Below are positions 37,642 through 51,200 of a stretch of DNA of 64,000 bases, piece after piece (position 1 is the stretch's first letter; each line of letters opens with the position of its first letter). Source of the stretch: Rhizophagus clarus (lineage: Eukaryota; Glomeromycota; Glomeromycetes; Glomerales; Glomeraceae). The notes under the pieces are model-generated. The model was not told the DNA's origin and did not search any database. It worked only from the letters and a program-made list of their open reading frames with translations. The position numbers and the translations under genes are program-made. The DNA is taken from assembly GCA_015698045.1 (NCBI GenBank), contig BLAL01000194.1, positions 558,001 through 622,000 on the forward strand, written 5' to 3'.

Positions 37642-39873
37642 ATGTCTACTTGTTCCACTAGAAGTTCTGCTAGAAACGCAAAAAGAAACTCTTCTAACAT
37701 CAATAACAACAATCAAGAAATGATTAAACATGCTAGTAACACAACTCATGTTAACAACAACTCGCACGGAGATAACGCTTCTGTCTCCTCTTCAACAACA
37801 CCTACGAACGATTTAAATAGACATGAAACGTCAAACAAAAGAGTCAGAACAATAGAAGGAAGCAATAATGACATACTCATGACTGAAACTACCAGTCCTC
37901 CAGTCACTCAAACAAACACGAGCGAGATAACAATACCAAAAACTCCAATCTTAGTCTCTTTGAACGAGTCACTTCACGCACCCAAGAACGACAGAAACCT
38001 TCTTGTTACTGCGCCCAATAAAGATCAATCAGGGGCTAATTCAAAAACCGATTTATCCAATAAGGGAAAAAATAAAATGACAGACACCAATCAGGATACA
38101 CTTATGCACGAACAACTTGATTTATCCAACTTTAAGGGGGAACAAATTTATAGACTCTTTTGCCCTCTCAATCATTTTCCAAATAATGAAAATCCACACG
38201 AGGTCCTCAACAAAGTGCGTTCACATTTCGCCAACAAAGAAACTTTCAAAGAATGTTCCATAGATACCATATGTAAAATTTCTATAATCGTCTTAACTTT
38301 CACCAGTGATGTTGACAAGAGTGCACTTGACGGCACTAACATTGGTTCATTAAAAGTCATATTTCATGACTTCAACGAGGAAAACACCTCTAATATTATC
38401 CAACAAGAATTAATGAAAATTTTCAACCGCAGTATCAGATTCGTAGACATACCAACCTCATACCCTACTGACGTATTTGTCAACATTGTACAAAATCAAT
38501 ATGGCAAAATCCTCACATATAAAGAAATTATCAAACAAAGACATAATAACAATCAATAACAGAGACCAAATCAACGACCTTACAAGCCACAACCACCTAT
38601 TTACAAACAGATACATATTGTCTTTAAAGATGAACAACCGGTTAAAAATTTCTTTACTAAAGAAATCTACAGTCTTAAAATTGAAAACTGGGTTTGTCGT
38701 ATTTTACCCGCTGATCATACACATCCAGAACATGACAAAAGATGCAAATTTGGCTATAAAATCACGGGTCTACCAATGAATACTCAACTTGGGGATCTAC
38801 ATCCTATCCTCACACGTATCAACGCACAAACATGCACCTTCGCGCCTACTAACAACAGACAACTACAAAAAGCAGCCTATGTGTACGTTAAAGAGAAAGA
38901 TTACAAAGAACAAATATTTCATATCAAATGCTTTAACACTACTATCTATGCCTTCCCTCAAACTATACGTCTTTCATGTACTGTTTGTGGAGACCCCACT
39001 CATGAATATACGCAATGCACTAATAAACAAGATCCTAATCAACGCCCTAAAGCGTTAACAATTGACAGAAATCAAAACAAAAAGCCAACCATCAATCAAC
39101 AAATTTATAATCAATTTAAATCAATCATTGCCACACATAATGGGGAACGCATTATCTGCATGGATCAAAACAAATATCAAAATCAAAAACAACCAATGAA
39201 ATTCAACCAACCTTCTCCCTATATCCCAAACATACCAGACAATACAATGAAAATCCAACATTTAGAGCAAGAAATAAATACTCTAAAAGCACAACTGAAA
39301 ACATTGGCCAAAGAAAATACGACATTAAAAAAGGAACTCACAATGGTCAAAGAAAGTATCACAACCAACATGAAAGAACTCTTATACATGAAAGAGCAAT
39401 TAAACCATGTCAATACCAAGTCCGATATTATGATACAAAAACTAGATGAAATCTCTTTATATCAAAATACCCCTTCTTCGCACATAACCAGAGAAGAATC
39501 CACTAACATAATATATGAAAAAAATAATTTACACTCAACCATAGCTAATGAAACGGTTGCACACACTAACAGCAACATACCCGCAGAATGACAACAAAAA
39601 ATCCAAGTCATCTCACTACCCGTTTACGAGGGTCAAAACACATCATCTGGACCTGTTCAATACCCAATGGAAGATATTAACTCCATCCAAGGACATTCAG
39701 ATCTTGGTAGAATAGAAAGAGAATATGATGCCGAATATTACAATCAAACCAATGAGAATGATACCTACAACTACAATAACATGGAGACGCAAGACAATAA
39801 TACAGGACTTCTTTCACGATTCACTAATTATATTGGAGGCAACAGCAGGGTGCTGAACCCTTCTCAGTACTGA
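37642..39873 (+). pseudogene. LINE ORF1 with CCHC zinc knuckle and coiled coil
   Basis: One reading frame runs from ATG 37642 (MSTCSTRSSARNAKRN) to a stop at 39871-39873, with two internal in-frame stops at 38557-38559 (TAA) and 39589-39591 (TGA). The N-terminal third is Asn/Ser/Thr-rich and disordered. Near 38980 the knuckle CTVCGDPTHEYTQC has the spacing C-x2-C-x4-H-x4-C expected for nucleic-acid binding. At 39240-39440 a leucine-heptad coiled coil (QHLEQEINTLKAQLKTLAKE) follows. The product would be the RNA-binding chaperone of the LINE particle. ORF2 begins 27 bp after its end in the same frame. Confidence 0.82.
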
Positions 39874-39900
39874 AACCTTTTTTTAGCCAAAGTTATCCAT

Positions 39901-42900
39901 ATGGATCATGAAGGAACTTCGAAAACTCCTTCAACAGTACCTTCAAGAATAAATACCTATATCAATATCAAAACTAAAATCAAAAAATCCACAAAAAAAT
40001 TAAAAATAAAAAATCAAAAAAAATCTTCTAATAACCACAATTATCACAGTCAAATCTCTAACGACACCTCACAAAATAACATTCCCTTAAACAACACAGA
40101 CTATCTCTCTACAAATAATAATGCGCCTGCACAGACATCAAACATCTTGAAAAATAAAATTAAAAATTTTTACAAAAACAAGTCCTCCTCTCATATCAAA
40201 AATCGTATTATCACACCCTCACGTTTTCTTAACGTACAGTCTCCACGACCTATCAACAACGCAGATGATTTTATAACGCTTGACACTATCAATGATTCAC
40301 AAGATGATTGCTTCAACGATTACGTTAAAATAGGCACCATCAACATTCATACAGGCTTTCAAAACAAACTAGACACAATCATAGAATACTTCATATACTA
40401 TAACTATAACATCCTTGTAATTACAGAAACGGGTTTATTTGAAAACCAGATAAATGACAAAATACAAAAACTACCTCATCCCACCTTACAAAATGACTAT
40501 TTATATATAGTCCACGATCGTTCAGGAGATAACAAAGGTTCAGGCATCGCAACTATAATGGATTCTTTCTTTTATCAACACTTAATATTGAATATTAGAT
40601 TGTACGGACGCATATTACACCTAAAATTTGGTTTCAAACAACATATTTTTTTTCACCTTATAGGAGTATACCTCCCGGCATCAGTAAAAAAAGACAATGC
40701 TACTTTAAGACAAGAATGCTATAATTACATAAACAAAATTTTACTATCCAATAAACCCCAAGATCATTACCTCATATTAGGAGATTTCAATACTACCTCA
40801 TCGAAAAAGGGCCAAAATAGTTCAAACCCTATTGATAATATTATCCCCCTATTAAAAACTTTTAATTCAAAGATGCCATTAAACATTTTAATAGTACACC
40901 TTCTATTACTCACAAAGTCAATCATATAGACTACATTTTCACCTCCCCAAATTTCCTACCGCACACTTACCATGCTTTTACACACTCTATTAACGAACAT
41001 CAATTTTTTCATACAGACCACAAATTAGTGGGTTGCCTAATTAACAAATTTTTCTTCACTACCATACCTGTCATGCTAAAGTATGATAAATTAAGCGATG
41101 CACCTTCACCAGACAAAATCAATTATCGCAACATCACTGCTAACACATGGAATGAGTATGAACAGAATAGCAATATAGCATTTAATATACCACTTCCCAA
41201 CATAATATCACAAGAAGACCTAGACCAAGTGTGATCCCACTTCGTGAATTTAATTGAGGACTTGAAATCCATATTGCCAAAGAAAAATTCTCTCCAACAC
41301 CCATATAGTGCACCTTTGAAAATGCGACAGGCGCATAACAAAGTCTTTAAATTGCAAAGACTTCTCCAAACATTTAATAATAAAAGAATTTTACACATAT
41401 GTAACACTTTACTCACTAAAACTAATACTAACGCATCAACACAATCACCATATCAAGCCATGAAAGATATTAAATCAGAACACTGGAACACATATTGGGG
41501 ATCAAACTGGATACCATATTATAGATTTCTTTTGAACATTAAAAAAACACACAACAACATTCCATTCATTTCTTCCTTTACTATACCCAAACATATTACG
41601 TTAGATAATCTTGATGCTACAAAAAAATACCTTAAACAACTACTCCAAATTTTACGTTTTAATTACAACACGATCAAGAATGATATTACTAAAAACAATA
41701 TTGAATATTTTGTAGAGGCTCGTAACAACAACCTAACTGAAAATCAATCTAAAATGCTTTATTCTATACTCAATAAACAACCTAGAATAATCAAACTCAC
41801 AAGATTACAGTATATCGACGAAAATAACGTCACCGCTTTTACTACTGATCCTGATAAAATAGAATCTCTAACTCGTCAACATTTTCAATCTTATGCTAGT
41901 TCAACACACAGTACTCATTATACGTCACCTAACGACCTACCCTCACCGTGGAAGGAAATATATTTGCCATGCCAGGAAATTAATGACAATATATGGGATT
42001 CCCTCTTACAACCGTTAATGATGGATGACCTGGATCTAGTTATTCACGACGCGGCTAAATACAAAGCACCAGGCCCCTCGAAAATCACCTATGAAGACAT
42101 TAAGCATTTAGATTATCAAGTACGATCATACCTCTTACACATATATAATTACTGCTTCATCAACAATTGTATACCTTCAGCCTGGAAGCTTGCATACATT
42201 TTCCCAATACCTAAACCTCAGGATTGGAATAGTCAATTATGCAATACTAGACCTATCACTCTTTTAGAAACACCTAGAAAACTCTATGTATCCATCTTAT
42301 CAAAACGACTTAATTTCATTTTGGCCAACAACAATAACATAACCACTTACAATAACTGAGCCGGAATTTTAGGTCAATCTTGCCTTGAACCACTATTTGA
42401 AATACAACATAGTATCGAAATCGCCAACAAACTCAATGTTCCCTTTTGGTTAGCCTTACAGGATTTAAGTAAAGCCTATGACAGGATGAATATTAGTCTA
42501 TTACGTTTAGCACTGTTATCAATAAAAATGCCAATACGAATCACATCTATTCTATGTGACTTATTCACCAACTGCACTAATCAAGTTATCTTACCAAACA
42601 ATAACCTAACATCTCCCTTTTCAATGAAGCAAGGAATCCACCAGGGAGAAATTATTTCTCCATTACTATGGATCCTGTACTACAATCCGCTATTCTTATA
42701 CATTAACTAACAATCAGATCTTTATTTTCAATGCTCATTCAATCGAATACGTCACGTCCTTTACCCAGAATCAGACAGTTCTTAACAATTTCGTTCCACG
42801 GTCACGGCTTATCTAGATGACACGTCTTGGATAATAAATAACCTTGAACAACTCAACAAAAAATTAACCATTGCTAATTTTTTTTACAAAATAGCTGATA

Positions 42901-45900
42901 TCCAAGTCAACTTAGACAAATATAGAATTATTACTAACGTACCCAATATTAATTCGATCACATTATCTATAGACGACCAATCAATTTCTCTGCCCATCAC
43001 CAGACGAACACAAAGTGAAAGATTACTTGGTATCCAGATCAATGGACTTAATAATCATGTTCCTGTTATTAAAAAATTAAAGGCAACGGTTAGAGCTATG
43101 TTAGTCACCATAATGAAAAAAGATATCACGCACAATCACGTCGCTTACCTCATCAATAAAATCCTACTACTGTGGCTCGAATACCAGATGCAATTCACTA
43201 TATTATCTTATTCCAAAACACAAGAAATCATGGCACCTCTAAAAAAACTTTTCAAACACAAATTTAATCTCTCAATCTCAACTCCTAATTATGTTATATA
43301 CAATTCTTTATTTCCTCATATTAATGATTTATTCGCCAATCAGGTCAAATCTCAATGTAGCATCCTCACTGCGTTGTTTAATACGCCTATTTTATCTCCA
43401 ATCACCCTTCACAAAATCACATACACATTAAAAGAACTTTGGTTACCTCTTTCCCTTTATCCATCATACCCTTTTATAATACTTTAGTGCGACCCACTTA
43501 CTTGACCAAAGCTATTCATTTATTGAACTCATATAATATTAACATCCTGCCAAACTTTGATCTAACCATTTTACAAGGAAGATACCCAATCAGGAATTAC
43601 ATACTCGACTTGGACGCCAAGGCCATCAAATCTATGTCAAGAAAAAAAATTTTATATATCGATCAGCTGGTTTCGTTATCAGGACACCATCTTTTAACAT
43701 GGAAAGAAGTGAAAATCATCAACAAGAATAATTATAAAGGACCCAAACCTAAATGGTTCACGCACATAGAAGACCACTATACACTCAGTAATCATAGAAG
43801 ACTTATCACCTCTCTACAAGACATTATAGTCCACAATTATAACGTAACACGTCTACCCATTCCAAAACATCCTAATGATAGCAACATATACCGCCCATGG
43901 TCATAATTTATAGCTTTTTGGAACAATAACTGCTCGAAGGCAATAGCTGACCTCGTTTTAGGAAAAACCGTTGAGCAAGATAATACTTATGCCACGTCAA
44001 TTACTTTTTTTCAACACTATATCCCAGTGTCTATTAACCCAGCGCATAATTCACATACCTCCATCACGCCTAATAGTAGTCACCATGCTATTTACCCATG
44101 CCCAGGCTGTCACATAAGAGAGCCTAACTATCGTCTAGGTTACAAATACACTTGTATTAGAAGCGTTAGAACCTTCTCGTGCAATATTATTAAAGCAACA
44201 CCTTATAATCATGATTGGGTCAGAAAATTTGATGCTACATTTTTACCAAAGACTTCATTATTATTGAATAAACCTCTACACTTAATTCGACTTACTTCGT
44301 ACAATGATTATTTAAATCTTTTTTCATCCACTCTTACTTTACACAATACTAGTAATTGTAATATTTCTTTATCTAATAATAGTCATTTACCTATTTTTTC
44401 TTCTTCTTTTGATTTTGATTTTCTTTTATTTCTAAATGTTTATTAGTTTCGCCTTTCTACATAGAACAATTTAAAAATAGTTTAATTACCTTTAATTCTT
44501 ATCGATCTTTTAATTTTTTCACGGATGGCTCATTAAGCCACATAGGAACTCCAGAATGTCGATACAGATTCGATTGGATCCAAGTGGCTCCTAATACGCC
44601 CAGATTACAATTTCAAGGATGCTCTTATTTTTCACCTTCTTCAACTCGTGCTGAAATATTTTCAATCTTGACAGTTTTGCTTAGCGTTTCTTCAAACAGC
44701 TCGTGCGTTATCAACACTGACTCGTAAAATTGCATCACCACATTTCATAACTTCATCAACGAACACCGTACGCTCTCCATCAGGCAACAATTAAAAATCA
44801 ACAATTATGACTTATGGTACACTATCAGAGAATTAGTCTTTCAAAAACATCTATTAGTTACCTTTGTAAAGGTAAAAGCCTACAATGGTATAGTTGAGAA
44901 TGATATAGCTGACAATTTGGCTAAAGCCGCTGCATTGGGAAATGATCCCATTTTAATTAATCCACGTTTTATAACATCACAGTTGGCGACCATCATTTGG
45001 AACGGAATGGCTCCTATAACCAGTAATGTTAGAAAATTTTGCAACATCCCTACTGCAGCAGCTGAATTTACTAGACTTATGAATAGTTCTTTATACGCAC
45101 CTATTACTAACAGCATTTTAGCTAATCTCATTGATTGGGACCTTACATCCAAGTGGATCAGACATAATCCTTTGGATTCTCCAACAAGAGAAAACTATCG
45201 GCTATTCAAGCATATAAAGTTAAATCAGCCACTTTTCAACTACCTACTCTGGACAAACGTCAGTTATTTTATCCAGCTTTATATCCGAAACTTTCCTTGT
45301 TATGCCCTACTTGTGGCCAGGAACCGGACACAAATGACCACATTGGACGTTGCGCACATTCAATGAATGCTTTATTCAACATACTTTTAAAACAGTATAC
45401 TATGCTAATTAACACATATAATTCTCTTCCTTGAGACTGTTTAATCAGTAATGACTTTATAGATTACATTACATCGCATAATTTTTTCCCCAGACCCAGT
45501 GACAACCCCATTGACTTTATTACAGACGAGCATCGATTACTTATACACAACTTTTTCCCAAAATCATTGACTACATTAGTTTCTTCCTTAATTCCGCGAC
45601 AAGTTAAAATTAGGAACAAAGTCCTATTTGATTTATTTTCAGCTATACAGCACGATATTTATAACAACATTTGGATTATCCACGCTCAAAACCTTCACGA
45701 CTTTGAAAAGTCCATCCTCAACATCACTAAAAGAGACAAAAAATCTTACCGTTCAAATTTTCGCTCCAACAAAAGGCGTACGTCCAATGCTCACAAGTGC
45801 ACACACCATACTGCTTTCCCTATTTTAAGTAACAACAACTACGTTACTGATGTCACCAACCATTCTCATTGCATCCAACAAAATTCAAGACATTCCACTT

Positions 45901-46202
45901 TCGATCCTTTTAACACCATAGAAAATTTTAATCCATTGGCTAAATTCAACCAAGACGCGTTTATTAGATACACTAGTTGTAATTTTTTACATTCGGGTTC
46001 ATGGCATATGCATCGAGCTCGTGATGATATTTTTGATATAGACTTTTCTTCTTTTCCTTTTTATAAATATTTTTACAATAATAGTTTTTTGGTTCTTTAT
46101 CAGGTTTTAACTTTTATTTTTACGCTTAATGTATCACCTTATTTTTTTTTTTCTTTTTTCTTTTGTGATTTAGGTTATCTCTTTTATATTGATAATAACT
46201 AA
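39901..46202 (+). pseudogene. LINE ORF2 polyprotein: endonuclease, reverse transcriptase, RNase H
   Basis: ATG 39901 (MDHEGTSKTPS) opens ORF2. Endonuclease motifs: VKIGTINIH, VITETGLF, GVYLPAS, ILGDFNTT and HTDHKLVG. Reverse transcriptase: YKAPGPSKITYEDIK, RPITLLETPRKLY, ALQDLSKAYDRM (motif A), GIHQGEIISPLLW (motif B) and YLDDTSW (motif C, near 42815). RNase H: NFFTDGSLSH near 44520, TRAEIFSILT near 44650, INTDS near 44715 and IADNLAKAA near 44910. A C-terminal finger CPTCGQEPDTNDHIGRC (C-x2-C-x8-H-x3-C) lies near 45305-45355. Damage: a frame change near 40880, in-frame stops at 41232-41234, 42357-42359, 42708-42710 and near 42785, a further stop inside RNase H, and several frame changes after 43440. 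All catalytic motifs remain readable, but no complete protein can be made. Confidence 0.88.
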
Positions 46203-46348
46203 ATCGGATCCCGACATAGATATAGTTTCTATATTTAGTTGTATTCATGTATTCTGACATTAGGGCTTGTTTTGACAAGTATTTATGTCTTCACATGTAC
46301 GAGGTGATCCTCCAGTAAAAATAAAAATAAAATGCTGATATTCGTTTT

Positions 46349-48718
46349 ATCAATTCTTATTAATTTTGATATGATTGTAATGGTTATACCAGGTATTTTA
46401 ATCAAAAAATTTATTCATTTGACATTTTATTATTTGTTAGTAATGAGTTATATTAAAATTAAGATTCATAACAATTTTGTATGATATTATTTTGATTATT
46501 GCAAATTGCAAAATAGACAAAATATCTACATCAAGTTTATTAAAAAGTTTTAATCATGCATTGTTATAGGATTGTCAGCACTAATATTACCACTAAAAAT
46601 TTTTTTAATTGAATCATAATATAATTAATATATTTAATAAATGTAAATTATGAGTAAAATAAATTTAATTTTAGTGCAATTATTTTATCTATTATTGATT
46701 AAATTATAAATTTTGCCTAATTCTGACTGAAATTTATAATTTTGCCTGAAATAATTCATTCTATAAAATTAGTCATTGTAATATCAGATGCATACTAATA
46801 GTTTAATAATATTATGATGATAAGAATATTATAAAAGTAATTTTGTGTATATATATTTTATTTTAATTTTAATAATGAAATAATATCATAATTCACAGTA
46901 TAGTATACAAACTATTAGCCATTGTCATATCAGATGTATAATAGTTTAATAACATTATATCATTGCAAACTCATGTTACATGGTGATTAAAATAATATAA
47001 AAGGAACAAATTCTATAACAAAAAATTAAAATTATAATAGTAATATACATATAAATTACAAAATAGTTGGTCAAAATATCTATATTGAAGAGTTTTAATC
47101 ATGTTAAGTAAAAATGACATTATAATTTACTCTATAAGACAAACTATTAGTCATTGTCACATCAGATGAATAATAGTTTAATAATATTACATCATTGCAA
47201 ACTCATGTTACATGATGATGAGAATAATATAGAGAGAATAAATCTTATGATAAAACATGATTAAAATATTTTGATAAAACTTGATGTAAATATTTTGACT
47301 AGCTATTTGTAATTTATATGTATATACTACTATATTTTTAATTTTAATAGTCAAAATGACATTATAATTTACTCTATAAGACAAACTATTAGTCATTGTC
47401 ACATCAGATGCATAATAGTTTAATAATATTACATCATTGCAACTCATATTATATAATGATAAAAATAATATAAAAGGAACATTAAAAAATTTATTTTCTA
47501 CAAAAAAATTTCATTTATTTTATTTTTTATTTTTTTTTTTTTATTTGTAGGTTTTATTCTTTAGATGTTTATTGTCATTGTAGTAACTGGTAAGTAACAT
47601 TTTATGTTCTTGCAAGAGAAGGAATTCACATGTACATGGCTCTTTTTGCTAGGCAGATTTATTTGGTTGATTTATTTGCTGAGGATCAGCTGAGCCTGAG
47701 AGAAACTGAGGTTCTATAGTTGTTTTTGATAATTAACAATATGGCAAGTAGAATAGGTTAAATAGTTTTTTAGCAACATTTATGAATTTAAACTTTAAAT
47801 GTATATTTTAGTTATTTTTTTTTCTTTATTTTATTTTTCTTTATTTTTTTCTTTATTTTTTTTTTATTTTATTAATTTTTTTAAGTTTAATAACTATAGC
47901 TATTTTTATTAGTTTTTAATATATTTTTTAGTTATTTTACTTTAATTATTTTATAGCTTTATAATTTTTTTTTTTGTTTTTCTTCGTTTTTTTCTTATTT
48001 TTCTTATTTTTCTTTTCTTTTATTAGTTTTTTTTTAAATTTAACAACTATAGCATGTGACTGTATGAGGTACCTCTATGCACCTTGCTCTCTTGTGTGAT
48101 AGTACTTCTCATAGGGTTTGATATGACTTGCCACCATATTAATCCTTTTTGTATTTTTTTTTTTAGGAGTATTATTCAAATAATTACATGAAATTGATAG
48201 AAAAGACTAAAATAAAAAAATATATGGGATTGATGAAAGCTATCTTATTATTATCGTATTTAATAAATTAATAAAAATTTGAATTTTATATTATAATAAA
48301 AAAAATGTTTTTTTTTTATGGTTAAATCATACATTAATGTAATCTTAATAATAAAATCATTTATAAGCAAACATTAATATAATATGATTTTGAGTTAAAT
48401 AATAATAACATATAATTTGATTTATATTACTAAATTTAATAATTCTGTTAATTTTAGTAAATATTAATATTTAATACTTGTCATATTGTTAAACTAAAAA
48501 AGAATAAGTGTAAAATAAATAAAAAAAAAAAAAAATAATAAATAAATTTCAAATCATATTGAAAGCTTTCTTTTTTGATTAAAAAAAAGGCATTTATTTG
48601 TCTGCAAATGATTAAAAACTAATTAGGAAAATATGAAAGTAAAAATACTTTACAAAGGGAAATATAATGAACGTTCACATATAAATTACATTGAAAATAG
48701 AATTTATTGTAGTGGCTT
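46349..48718. repeat. Non-coding part of tandem copy A
   Basis: No gene is seen. The segment matches 58051-60090 and then, beyond the 767-bp insertion in copy B, 60860-61185. Inside it, a block containing ATTAGTCATTGTCACATCAGATG, TAATAGTTTAATAATATTACAT and CATTGCAAACTCATGTTACAT occurs about four times, near 46765, 46910, 47145 and 47385, as a diverged internal repeat. At 47500-48050 the plus strand is a long T-rich tract of TTTTATTTTTCTTT-type words. Confidence 0.7.
46760..47470. repeat. Diverged tandem repeats, four copies
   Basis: Copies near 46765, 46910, 47145 and 47385 share CTATAAGACAAACTATTAG, CAGATGNATAATAGTTTAATAA and CATTGCAAACTCATG. Spacing is about 140-240 bp. The same four copies are present in the duplicate at about 58465-59180, so the array predates the 5-kb duplication. 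Confidence 0.6.
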
Positions 48719-48781
48719 GTTAAATTAACAGTTTTTGAATCAATAATTCCATCAATATTTCCATATCTAAGAAGTGATACC
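48719..48781 (-). pseudogene. TLDc start fragment
   Basis: The minus strand reads LLRYGNIDGIIDSKTVNL, which is the segment just before and at the start of the family's TLDc domain (compare LPRYRNVDGIIDSKIVNL). Nothing of the family flanks it on either side for about 170 bp, so it is an isolated scrap. The same scrap stands at 61186-61249 in the next tandem copy. Confidence 0.7.
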
Positions 48782-48949
48782 ATTTCTTGAATAATAAATA
48801 ATTAAATATGGTAAAGATTTCTTTGAAAAAAATGCAAAAGTTCATAAAATATATACTTTTTAGAACAACTTTTGATATAATTTTTACTTTTATTTAACAT
48901 AAAGTCAGATTTACCTACTGTAGTTGATATATGAAATATTGATCACAAA

Positions 48950-50386
48950 TTAGTCATTTTTCTTTATAATTTGAAATACTTTATAATCTTCCATAAAAAA
49001 GAACTCTTTTGTATTTCTTATCTTTTTTTCATAACTTTTTTGTATATACCAACAATGGTCATATTCTTCTAAATCATCCTTATTTGCAAATATTTTAATA
49101 TCATTACCAAATGTAGGTCCAAAATCTTTGCTGCAAAACAATGCATAATCAGTATATTTTACATGGCTTAAGATTGGATCTTTAAAATCATTTTTACTTT
49201 TAAAAGAAAATATAAAACTATCTCTAGTTTTAAAAATATCTCCCAGAAGATTTCCACTCCAAAGGATTGTATCCTCCAATAATTTCTTCTGTACCTTTTA
49301 TTTTAATAAATGTTACAGTACAAAGTTTGTTATTACATAATTCATGAAACGTTTTAGGAGTGAATCCATCACGACTTCCTCTCAATAATAGTTTAAATTC
49401 ATATGGTAAATATATCTCTCTTGTATAAGCAAATTTACTTTTAATATCAATTTTATCAATCCATCTTGAAACTAAAGAAACAATATTTAAATTCACAATT
49501 TTTGTATGAACAATCCCATCAACCTTTCTATATCTGGGAAGTAAAATATCATCATTTGGTTTACTATTAGAATTCAAGTATGAATTTAGCAATTCTTCAT
49601 ATAATTGATGATTTAAAAGTTTTTTATATGGTCGAACTTTTTGTATAAATTCATCGGTAGATAAACTGAAAAATCTAATTAAAAATATTTTTAATTACAT
49701 TGAAATCATCATCTGACCAAGTTGTAGGATCCGGAAGAAGCGTAGAATTTTTTTCAAGTCCCCATTTTAATACGTGTTCCCAGATTTCTATTTCTTTCAT
49801 TTGTAAATCATCTCTTTTAATGAGCGAAACCAATGACTTCTCAGAAAGAAAGGTAAAATCAAGTGATTTAAATATTTTTTCAGGAAATTTAGCCATAAAG
49901 TTTGTAATATTATTAAAGTTCTAATAAAGAATTAGATTGAAAACTTGTTTGATAAACAAGTTCAAAATATTGTTCCATCCACTCTGATTTATTTTCAATC
50001 AAATATTCTTGTAAATAATCAATAATTAGTTCTTGAAGTAATAGTTGATCAGCAGCAACCAAAAGTTTTAAAATTTCCAAAGGTTCTTGCTCATCCAACG
50101 AAATAAATCCACCATAAATGTATCTAAATGACAAAACATTTAGGATAAATATCAAAATATCCATAATATTGCTAATAAAAAAATATAACTTACTTTAAAA
50201 TAATTTGAAAAATTTCTGGGGAAATATTTGCCAACTTAATGTAAGTATGGAGAACAGTAGCACAGGATAATCATATATTTTTACATTTAGATCTTCACCA
50301 ATTTCAATAGTAACATCATAATATTCATTATCATCCAAAATTTCTATGTAATTTTGACTTAGAGATGAAAAAAATTGTTTGGACAT
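48950..50386 (-). pseudogene. BTB/POZ-BACK-TLDc pseudogene (copy 6)
   Basis: The start MSKQFFSSLSQNYIEILDDN is at 50386-50384. The BTB exon shows the same losses as copy 5 (IGEDLNVKI runs into YDYPVLL). At the LLEL position the same TAA and missing base as in copy 5 occur (near 49920). A block is missing between NVIKN and IRFFSL near 49685, and one extra A in an A-run near 49230 shifts the frame inside GGYNPLEWKSSG. BACK (LIKRDDLQMKEIEIWEHVLK) and most of TLDc (LLLRGSRDGFTPKTFHELC, GPTFGNDIKIF) remain readable. Shared lesions show that the gene was already dead before the segment was duplicated. The element at 50545 lies about 160 bp before its start. Confidence 0.9.
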
Positions 50387-50724
50387 TTCTCTTACAAAGT
50401 TTGTGAAATACAAAAAGTAATGAGAAAAAAAAAAATTGTTACCTGTTACAAATGTTTGAATGAATGAAAAACAAATAAATATCATTCTTTTTAAGAACCT
50501 AAGCTAACCATATCAATTAATGATCAGCATTAGAATATCCTTAGCCCAGTAAAAAATTGAAAATCCGGAATTTGTCCAGAAAATATTATTGTACAAATAC
50601 TGTACAAATTCTGTACAAATTCTGTACAATTAGTGACAGAAAATGTACCGAATTATGAAATATTCCGTACTTGTACAAATTCTGGATAATGCTAATTGTA
50701 CAGATTATAACCACATTATAACCA

Positions 50725-51200
50725 GGTTTTATACAGAATATATACATATTTTGTACAAATTTTGTACGGGTTTTATACAGAATATATACAAATTTTGTAC
50801 AGGTTTTATACAGAATATATACAAATTTTGTACGGGTTTACATAAATATATATGAATTTTGTACAGGTTTTATACAGAACATATACAAATTTTGTACGGG
50901 TTTGAATATACATATTTGTACAGGTTTTATACAGAATATATACAAATTTTGTACAGGTTTTATACAGAATATATACAAATTTTGTACAGGTTTACATAAA
51001 TATATACAAATTTTGTACAGGTTTTATACAGAATATATACAAATTTTGTACGGGTTTTATACAGAATATATACAAATTTTGTACGGGTTTTATACAGAAT
51101 ATATACAAATTTTGTACAGGTTTATATAAATATATACGAATTTTGTACAGGTTTTATACAAATTTTGTACGGGTTTTATACAGAATATATACAAATTTTA
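50725..51200 (+). repeat. 33-bp subterminal minisatellite (GTACAGGTTTTATACAGA type)
   Basis: The unit GGTTTTATACAGAATATATA followed by CAAATTTTGTACA is repeated about a dozen times with single-base variants (ACGGG or ACAGG) and a few shortened copies. Every unit carries TGTAC, and the border from 50590 on has CTGTACAAATTC words. In CACTA-like elements such subterminal repeats bind the transposase; here that is inference. Confidence 0.85.

Larger units (their letters stand above)
37454..46331 (+). mobile_element. LINE with ORF1, endonuclease, reverse transcriptase and RNase H; 17-bp target duplication
   Basis: This 8.9-kb non-LTR retrotransposon is inserted on the plus strand in copy A. ATGCTGATATTCGTTTT is repeated exactly at 37437-37453 and 46332-46348, and the uninterrupted site stands in copy B at 58034-58050. 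The 3' end is an A-rich tail (AAAAATAAAAATAAA). A 188-bp leader precedes ORF1. ORF1 has a zinc knuckle; ORF2 has APE-type endonuclease, reverse transcriptase, RNase H and a C-terminal CCHC finger. RNase H plus APE points to a fungal LINE of the I/Tad type rather than L1, but clade assignment needs a tree. Codons are less AT-biased and C/A-rich compared with the host genes here. Several stops and frame changes are present, so it is dead; the exact target duplication argues that it is not very old. Confidence 0.93.
35690..49680. repeat. Tandem duplication, copy A (about 5.1 kb without the LINE)
   Basis: Copy A runs from inside pseudogene 5 to inside pseudogene 6; copy B runs from there to about 62140, and a third copy starts there and stops at 62513. 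By eye, A and B agree almost base for base over long stretches (36620-37453 with 57225-58050, and 46349-48420 with 58051-60090). The junctions lie within the BACK coding part of a BTB-TLDc gene, which is what unequal crossing-over between two family members would produce. Exact borders and percent identity need an alignment. Confidence 0.8.

Noticed and set aside
37454-46331. Possible LTR or other virus-like element
   Set aside because: No long terminal repeats, no protease or integrase; APE endonuclease, A-rich tail and target duplication identify a LINE. No retrovirus-like or Polinton-like element was recognised in the window.
48060-48180. Possible exon with T-tract-AG border near 48165
   Set aside because: Present in both tandem copies but with no open product on either side; more likely chance in a T-rich tract.
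50725-51200. Regular 33-bp repeats that could suggest a CRISPR array
   Set aside because: Units are contiguous without unique spacers, and the context is a eukaryotic transposon end.
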